42,670 bases of DNA from Candidatus Bathyarchaeota archaeon BA2 (GTDB taxonomy: Archaea > Thermoproteota > Bathyarchaeia > Bathyarchaeales > Bathyarchaeaceae). The stretch is from positions 1-42,670 of the forward strand of contig LIHK01000021.1 in the NCBI GenBank assembly GCA_001399795.1, in the 5' to 3' direction. This document shows positions 36,443-42,670 of this stretch, piece after piece (positions within the stretch are counted from its first letter, which is position 1; each line of letters opens with the position of its first letter). Below the pieces are notes generated by a model, which searched no databases, was not told where the DNA came from, and worked only from the letters and a program-made list of their open reading frames with translations. A program made the translations under genes and the position numbers.

Positions 36443-37183
36443 TCATTGCTTCTCTTTTCTACGTTTAACACGTTTAACGTAGATGGCTGTTGCAGCCGTT
36501 GCGACTAGGATTGTTGAAACTAAGCCGATGTAGGGAACCAATAAGCCAAACTTGTCAACAGGAATCCAAACGCCGCCGACGGTTGCTGTGGTGAGTATTC
36601 GAATACTGCGTGTAAAGTGTGGTTAGAGTTCATTGTTACGTTTATTGGGTTGGAGTAGTTCCAAGAGCCGTCTAGTTCCCAGTGGTCGAATTTGTAGTTT
36701 GTGTAGGGGTTTGCTGTGACTGTTGTTCCTTCAAGGTATGTGTGTTCCAGATGATGGATTTGTTGTTCCGCCTGTGGTTGTTGTGATAGTGAGATTGTAA
36801 TATTCATACAGAGTTGGACCAGCCGTAGCGTATATGTAGTCTAAGTAGTTGGTGTTAGAATAGTCTCTTCCACTTATGAGGAGGGGAAGTTCATCGTATG
36901 GTCTTGCACCAGCAGTTAGCGTTGTTACAAGGCTGCCGTCTTTATAGACTTCAACCTCATTACTGAAACCGTCATATTTTATCTTGTATGTATGGAACTG
37001 ATGGTCATTTGCAGCATCCTCAATGTATTGTTCAGTGTCCGTACGGTAGTAGATATCATCAGTGCCTTCAGGGTTGTTGTCTGGGTTATGTCCCATGATT
37101 CCGACTCCAAAAAGGTATGGACGATCTAATATACTATGTGAAAATCCTCTTAATCCCTTCCACCCTATCAAAGTGTCTGTCAT
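36443..37183 (-). pseudogene. decayed secreted protein: LamG-like region, InlB/beta-repeat-like region and C-terminal membrane anchor
   Basis: Reading frame moves between ORFs 36731..37183 and 36520..36807 at GGAACACACATACCTTGAA, and again before TVGGVWIPVDKFGLLVPYIGLVSTILVATAATAIYVKRVKRRKEKQ*; N-term missing at vapC junction. Confidence 0.75.
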
Positions 37184-37532
37184 TAGAGTAAACCTCCTCC
37201 ACCCCCTGCTTCCTCATGAGGGCAACATTAAGGCAATCATGCCAATCCATCTTGTACTCTTCAACCAACCTTGAAGCCCTCGCCATATCTTCAACCTCGA
37301 AAGAGACAACCTCCATAGATACATACGACCGAATAGAAGACAGAACCTCCGGAATCTCCTGACTCCTACCATGCATCTCAAGAAACACACAAACTTCATC
37401 AACAACCACGGTGGATGTAATCGCTTCCTCTCCATCCTCAACGCGTCCCAAAATCCTCTTGGAAACCTCAAAAAACCTTGGATCCCTCGTCAAAACATAA
37501 ACAAACACGTTCGTATCAACAAACCTCTTCAT
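37134..37532 (-). CDS. VapC-like PIN-domain toxin
   Basis: MKRFVDTNVFVYVLTRDPRFFEVSKRILGRVEDGEEAITSTVVVDEVCVFLE...YSNDRHFDRV. Confidence 0.88.
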   Translation of the reverse strand: MKRFVDTNVFVYVLTRDPRFFEVSKRILGRVEDGEEAITSTVVVDEVCVFLEMHGRSQEIPEVLSSIRSYVSMEVVSFEVEDMARASRLVEEYKMDWHDCLNVALMRKQGVEEVYSNDRHFDRVEGIKRIFT

Positions 37533-37825
37533 TCACCCTCTAACTCCTTCTTCACTCTATCTGCAACGGCTTTTCTGATCTCCCTCTTGGGCTCCTCAGA
37601 AACCCTAACCCCTTCAACAAGACCACTGAGACGCTCAGTAGGGTTGGGAACAAACCAACTCGGCACAATAACAATCTGACCGTGCTCCAGCCTAAGCTCC
37701 ACCTCATCACCCTCCCCAATCCCAAGCGACGCCCGATACTCCCTCGGAATCGTTATTCTATACTTCTTTTGAACCACCTGCTTGACTCCCATAACCGACA
37801 CCGTGTAACAATCTATGTGTACCAA
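37529..37825 (-). CDS. VapB-like AbrB-family antitoxin
   Basis: GVKQVVQKKYRITIPREYRASLGIGEGDEVELRLEHGQIVIVP; overlaps vapC. Confidence 0.85.
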   Translation of the reverse strand: MVHIDCYTVSVMGVKQVVQKKYRITIPREYRASLGIGEGDEVELRLEHGQIVIVPSWFVPNPTERLSGLVEGVRVSEEPKREIRKAVADRVKKELEGE

Positions 37826-37985
37826 ATACCATTACACGCTATTAAGCCTTACCCCAAACGAACACTAACGAAATCAAGGACAAAGCAACAACAGGCATCC
37901 CATCAACACAAAACTGCCTTATCTTGCAAACACTTCTCCCTATCCTAATACAAACGAAGGTCTGCCTATTCTGGAAAAGATAAGA

Positions 37986-38363
37986 ATGCTCATGGTTTAT
38001 GGCCTCATGTTAGAGAAGAATCTAGAATTTGTTGATAGACAGAGAGGGAGAGATAACCGCATTGACATTACTTTCAAAGACGACAAAGGCAACTTTATTG
38101 TTATAGAAATAAAGAAAGGCACCGCTGACATAAACACATTAAATCAAGTGAAGCGATACATGAAAGAAATTATGGTAAAGGAAGCCCCAGAGAAGGTGTC
38201 TGGTATTATCCTCTGTAGAAAGGCAGATGTAGAGTTACGAAAAGCTGTTAAAAACGAAAAGAACATCCTTATAGACGAATATAAATTTTCCATAAGTTTT
38301 CCAAAGATAGAAGAAAAATCTTGTGAAGGAATAAAACAAAAGTGGGGTCGATTTTTCCCGTGA
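37986..38363 (+). CDS. NucS/EndoMS-like nuclease C-terminal domain, probably N-terminally truncated
   Basis: GRDNRIDITFKDDKGNFIVIEIKKGTADINTLNQVKRYM (PD-(D/E)XK-type core). Confidence 0.6.
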   Translation: MLMVYGLMLEKNLEFVDRQRGRDNRIDITFKDDKGNFIVIEIKKGTADINTLNQVKRYMKEIMVKEAPEKVSGIILCRKADVELRKAVKNEKNILIDEYKFSISFPKIEEKSCEGIKQKWGRFFP

Positions 38364-38473
38364 GTTAATTCGTCAGACTCTTGTTAGCATTTCATCCAAC
38401 GGGCTTAGGATGTCTTCTGCAGGTGATATTAACAGTCCAACATACTTTTTTGCGTCGTGTCTTGTTTTTAAGA

Positions 38474-38521
38474 GAGGCATACGAAGTCATGCACAGCTTT
38501 TTAGACGCTGTTAAAAGTTAA
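38474..38521 (+). pseudogene. tyrA 3'-end remnant
   Basis: EAYEVMHSFLDAVKS* versus tyrA C-terminus KSYEVMHRLLEAVKS*. Confidence 0.7.
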
Positions 38522-39344
38522 ACTTGGATTCTTCGACGGCTGCTTTGTATGAGCCGAGAATCTTTACGAAAAGCGTCTTGTCCCTGATGCTTTCTAATGC
38601 CTCTCTACATTTTTCTTCGTTTCTGTGGCCTTCGAAGTCTAGGTAGAAGTTGTATTCCCATGGCGTTCGTTTTGTGGGTCTTGATTCTATTTTTGTTAGG
38701 TTTATGTTTCTGATGGCGAATTCTTCGAGGACGCAGTGTAACGCTCCTGGAACGGATTTGACTGAAAAGATTATGGAGGTTTTGTCTTGGCCTGAAGGAA
38801 GTGAGTCTTGTTTTGACAGGACGAAGAATCTGGTGTAGTTGTTTGGGGTGTCTCCTATCTCTTTGGCGAGGACTTTCATGCCGTATATTTCTGCTGCTCT
38901 TTCGCTGGCGATGGCTCCTGCGTCTTTCAGTTCCTCTTCTTTTATCATTTTTACGCTGCCTGCGGTGTCGAATGTTGAAATTAGTCTGCATCCTAGTTGT
39001 TCCAAAAATTTTCTGCATTGGGCTAGGGCTTGTGGGTGGGAGTAAACTGTTTTGATTGAGTTTAGGTGAGTTCCGGGGTGGGCTATGAGGCAGTGGGTGA
39101 TTTTGAGGATTATTTCGCCGCATACTTTGAGGTCGTATTCTAGGAATAGGTCGTAGGTTTGGTTTACGCTTCCTTCTATGGAGTTTTCTATGGGAACCAC
39201 ACCATACGGGGTTTCTCCCTTTTTCACACTCTCAAAAACGTCGGAAAGGTTTTCGCAGGGCTCCACTTCTGCTGAGGAGCCGAAAAAAGAGTAAACAGCG
39301 CTTTCACTGTAAGCTCCTATTTCACCCTGAAAGGCAACCTTCAT
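38511..39344 (-). CDS. pheA: prephenate dehydratase
   Basis: MKVAFQGEIGAYSESAVYSFFG...VVPIENSIEGSVNQTYDLFLE...NYTRFFVLSKQ...KTSIIFSVKSVPGALHCVLEEFA; ORF track start 39377. Confidence 0.95.
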   Translation of the reverse strand: MKVAFQGEIGAYSESAVYSFFGSSAEVEPCENLSDVFESVKKGETPYGVVPIENSIEGSVNQTYDLFLEYDLKVCGEIILKITHCLIAHPGTHLNSIKTVYSHPQALAQCRKFLEQLGCRLISTFDTAGSVKMIKEEELKDAGAIASERAAEIYGMKVLAKEIGDTPNNYTRFFVLSKQDSLPSGQDKTSIIFSVKSVPGALHCVLEEFAIRNINLTKIESRPTKRTPWEYNFYLDFEGHRNEEKCREALESIRDKTLFVKILGSYKAAVEESKFNF

Positions 39345-39643
39345 GTTATCTTCTCCGCTTCTTTTCCCTTCAGACATGACTATTCCTTTTATTCTCTGTA
39401 ATTAGCTTATCGTCTTTCAATCGATTTCGGCAGTTTTTATATGTGCCAGTAACTTTTAATCAAATTAAATGTGCGTGGGTGTTTTCTTTTCGAGGAAAGG
39501 GCCATTAACCTATGGAAGAGTTTTTGGCGATGATGCGAAGGTGTGGCTTGTTTAATGTGTTGCGTTTATTTTTTCTTTCCAAGCCCTATAGAAAATTGTT
39601 GCTGAAAATTTAAATACTTTGTTAATGTATGATCAAACATTGA

Positions 39644-40069
39644 TTGAGGAGGAAGGAGAAATGTATAGAAAGTTGTTTTGTTGATTTTTGTTTCTGTTTT
39701 GCTTTTTTCAGCGATCTTTGGGACGAGGTTCCTAGGAGTGGCTACTGTAGAAGCGAAAGCTGGACAACCACAGAGGTTGTTTCAACGGAAAGCACCGGAG
39801 AGTCCCACTATCCTTCTTTGGCCGTTGATTCCGATGGAAACGTACACGTAGCCTGGGACGATGACACTGACTATGCTGGGTCTGGAACCGACACGGACAT
39901 ATTCTATAAGAGGTTTGAGGTTTCGCCTCCACCTCCTCCAGTTGGCGGCATCTGGATTCCAGTAGACAAGCTAAGCTTGCTGGCTCCATGGATAGCCCTA
40001 GCCTCAACAATCACATCAGCCATAGCCATAACAGCCATCCTCCTCAAACACATGAAGGGGAAGCAATAA
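39644..40069 (+). pseudogene. decayed secreted beta-propeller-like protein with C-terminal anchor
   Basis: HYPSLAVDSDGNVHVAWDDDTDYAGSGTDTDIFYKRF repeat unit; signal-peptide-like LLIFVSVLLFSAIFGTRFLGVATVEA in a different frame; C-term PVGGIWIPVDKLSLLAPWIALASTITSAIAITAILLKHMKGKQ. Confidence 0.65.
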
Positions 40070-40727
40070 GCCTCCACCCTCCTTTTTCTCAACTCCCATA
40101 GAGGAATCCTCTCAAAATTTAACACCGCTATTGATCCCAACATGTACTCAGAGAAAGGAGGCTGAAACGAAAAAGAAACTTATTTATTAGCTTCTGTTTG
40201 TGTATGGGAATTTTAGCAGTTTGTTGGCTACACCTCAAAGAAGAGGTTTCTAACAATCACAACAGAAGTTAATCCTTATGGGGTTATTTTCACGTCATCA
40301 CGGCTAGGTTCGACCAGTTAGAGCATAAATTGGAGGGTCTGCATGCACGCATTGCACTAATTCTGGGTTTTCTCTACTTATTTAGGGCAAAGACTAGCCT
40401 AGATTTAGTGTGTAAAAAATATTTGGATATTGGAAATATTCTTACTTTATAGGCATTAAAACACGCATATCCGACATTTTAAAATCATTTCACGACCAAA
40501 CTGCTCCGTCAGATGGTTGCCTTACTTTTTCTTTTATCTTACAATATCTTACTCAAAGATTCTAAACATCCTCATCAGATCAGGAAGAAGTGACATATTA
40601 GAAGAATAAAAGACTAAACATTATTGTTATGGGTTATTTTTTGTAGGTTACTCTATCCATTCCTATTTTCCGATGCTCTGTTGCCTGTTTTGATGTTGTT
40701 TACGCGTTTCGCATGAGAAATGTTTAT

Positions 40728-40745
40728 ATTTTTGTAAACAAAAAT
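40728..40745. promoter_or_regulatory. palindrome ATTTTTGT-aa-ACAAAAAT upstream of vapB
   Basis: 8-bp inverted repeat 12 nt upstream of the RHH-type antitoxin start. Confidence 0.5.
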
Positions 40746-40756
40746 GTAAATAACTG

Positions 40757-40993
40757 GTGAAAACGTTGGGGAAGAAGGTTGTTATCGCTGTTAGAATTCC
40801 TGAGGAGATTAAAAGGGATATAGAAAAGTTAGGTTTCGTGGTGTCCGCCTTCGTTAAGGAGGCCCTTAGGGAAGAATTGAGGAGGAGAAGATCTGAAGAG
40901 GCAATGAAGTGGATAAGGGCGAACATGGTTCCTGGAAAGGAAATAGGTTTTGACAGCGTTGAGACCCTACGTCGGATGAGGGAAAACATGTGA
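40757..40993 (+). CDS. VapB-type (RHH) antitoxin
   Basis: KVVIAVRIPEEIKRDIEKLGFVVSAFVKEALREELRRRRSEEAMKW; overlaps PIN gene. Confidence 0.8.
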   Translation: MKTLGKKVVIAVRIPEEIKRDIEKLGFVVSAFVKEALREELRRRRSEEAMKWIRANMVPGKEIGFDSVETLRRMRENM

Positions 40994-41412
40994 AAAGTTA
41001 CGTGGTCGACGCCTCTGTGGTCGCAAAATGTTTTATTGATGAGCCTTACTCCGATAAGGCTTCGGAAGTCATAGATGCCCACGCTAAGGGACACCTATCA
41101 TTGTCAGCGCCCTCCATAATAGTCTATGAATTGGGAAACATCTTCTGGAGACATCCACGTATTACGTCTGAAAAAGCGTATGAGTTCATTGGGAAGTTTC
41201 TCGATCTTCATATTGGTCTCGTGGACGTCTGGTCCGATGCTGGGCTCCTAAAAAGCGCATGTGCAATATCAAAGACTAGAAGCCTAACTTTCTATGATTC
41301 GTCCTATTTAGCCATGGTTGAAAGAGATAGAGTAAAGCTGGTAACGGCGGATGAATACCTGCGTAACAAAGCCCCAAACTTGGTCGTGTTGCTAAAAGAA
41401 TTCAAAGGCTAA
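40990..41412 (+). CDS. VapC-like PIN-domain toxin
   Basis: YVVDASVVAKCFIDEPYSDKASEVIDAHAKGHLSLSAPSIIVYELGN...FYDSSYLAM...LVTADEYL. Confidence 0.87.
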   Translation: MKSYVVDASVVAKCFIDEPYSDKASEVIDAHAKGHLSLSAPSIIVYELGNIFWRHPRITSEKAYEFIGKFLDLHIGLVDVWSDAGLLKSACAISKTRSLTFYDSSYLAMVERDRVKLVTADEYLRNKAPNLVVLLKEFKG

Positions 41413-42162
41413 GCATAATAAGTGTGGGTTATGCCTGGAAAATGGTTGAAAGGAATATGTCGATAAAAATGTCTAACATGTGGAGCACCATTAAAGCCAG
41501 AAACGGAAAAATGCCAAAATGTGGGACAGAGATCGAATGTGGAAGAAGAGATCGAACATCATCATCACTTTAAGTGACACCATAAGAGGTTTAGAAATGC
41601 TAACGGTCAAACAAAAGTCTCAAAACTTTAATTGATTGGAGATATGCTGTCGTGGAGAGAGATTTTCCCTCTTCATGTATCTTAACCTTCGCTCCAAGAA
41701 AGAACCGAGACACGCTAGACGGACCTTTAATCTGCTGTCGAGCCTAGTATAAACTATATCCCCTTCCATGTTGCTGCATGTAGAAAAAAATATTTTTTTT
41801 ATTTTCATTCTCGTACTCGCAGAGCATTGAGAGCAGGCCCCAGTGAAGTGTCACGCATCCGATTGTTGTTATCCTCCTGTGAAACGCAACAACTTCTAAG
41901 CACAGTCAGCCTAGCATACTAGCTTGACCCGTACCTCCCCCTCCACACCTTGATTTGCATTCGCCAACTCCCGCAGGTTTTTCTCAATAACAGTTCGCGC
42001 GCGATCTGTAGGACCTGTACGCTATAAGCCAATAACCACACGTTTAAGCATACGCTCTAATTCTGAAATATTTCGATGCTGGAAAACGATTTTTATCACT
42101 ACTTACCAAAATCGAACCAATAAATTGGTGCCTCGCCTATAACGAAAATGAAACTCATGATC

Positions 42163-42414
42163 TTAGATTAAGCCTAAAATTTTGAAAAGTATAGGCATTA
42201 GGGTCATTATCACGGTGACCCACATACCGAGGATTAAGCCAACAGTCCACTTGAAGGTGCTTCTCAGCTCCCTCCTTAACTCGCTCATCTCCGCCTCCAT
42301 GTGATTTAACCTCTTACTCATCTCGATTATCATACCTTCAACCTTCGCCAGCCTCTCCCTAACTTCGGCTATCTCAGACAAAATTAAATCCCTTTCACTG
42401 TAAACGAGGCTCAT
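42163..42414 (-). CDS. small coiled-coil plus C-terminal TM protein
   Basis: EIAEVRERLAKVEGMIIEMSKRLNHMEAEMSELRRELRSTFKWTVGLILGMWVTVIMTLMPILF. Confidence 0.55.
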   Translation of the reverse strand: MSLVYSERDLILSEIAEVRERLAKVEGMIIEMSKRLNHMEAEMSELRRELRSTFKWTVGLILGMWVTVIMTLMPILFKILGLI

Positions 42415-42432
42415 ACCATCATAAAAAGTTAA

Positions 42433-42640
42433 CCGTAGGGGTTTTCTCTCTTTTTCACGCTTTCGCGAAAACGTCGGAAAGGTTTTTGCAGGGCTTCACT
42501 TCTACCGAGGAGCCGAAAAAAGAGTAAACAGCGATTTCACTGTATGCGCCTATTTCGCCTTGAAAGGCAACTTTCATGCTGTCTTCTCCGCTTCTTTTCC
42601 TTACTGAAGGTTCTTTCAGTTTCTCTATAATTAGCTTGCC
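42433..42640 (-). pseudogene. pheA 5' fragment (truncated prephenate dehydratase)
   Basis: MKVAFQGEIGAYSEIAVYSFFGSSVEVKPCKNLSDVF then frameshift ESVKKRENPYG; parallels pheA 39203..39410. Confidence 0.85.
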
Positions 42641-42670
42641 GTCTAATCTGCTTTTCTTATAAAGAAGGAA

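Noticed and set aside
37803-37838. CGTGTAA/TTACACG inverted repeat near the second vapB start
   Set aside because: 7-bp arms 22 nt apart; could be chance.
1-42670. CRISPR array, rRNA or convincing tRNA genes
   Set aside because: No regularly spaced direct repeats, no rRNA-like stretches and no full tRNA cloverleaf seen on either strand by eye; a tRNAscan/Infernal run would be decisive.

Overview
The window appears archaeal: TATA/BRE-type promoters, a CDC48/VAT ATPase, the archaeal ADH/DHQ-synthase II shikimate route and a GHMP-type shikimate kinase. A TACK or Bathyarchaeia-like source is only my impression. There are three main blocks. (1) About 0.25-24.6 kb is an unusually elaborate gas-vesicle (gvp) locus. 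It encodes GvpA, a GvpC-like repeat protein, GvpN, GvpO, three GvpF/L paralogs, GvpG, two GvpJ/GvpA-like proteins with C-terminal zinc ribbons, GvpH-type Hsp20s, GvpK, a GvpF/L-DnaJ fusion that overlaps a full dnaK, a GvpA-family/PH-like fusion, and MEDS-PadR, PadR and AbrB regulators. Upstream in the same region are CDC48, two more Hsp20 genes, VapBC modules and a ParB-like gene. (2) About 25.1-36.4 kb is a compact operon from aspartate kinase through the whole shikimate pathway to prephenate dehydrogenase. (3) About 36.4-42.7 kb is an accessory region with VapBC modules, decayed secreted proteins, an intact pheA and a second truncated pheA fragment. The most interesting signals are: the chaperone-rich gvp architecture (J-domain on GvpF/L coupled to dnaK; zinc-ribbon GvpJ; GvpA-PH); an 88-bp perfectly identical inverted promoter repeat upstream of gvpA and of a distant 4-TM protein gene; diverged versions of that promoter upstream of gvpN and of a small Cys-rich ORF, all with the same 24-nt internal spacing; and tyrA/pheA remnants suggesting xenologous replacement of pheA. 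All calls come from reading the sequence and ORF track; no database search was run.
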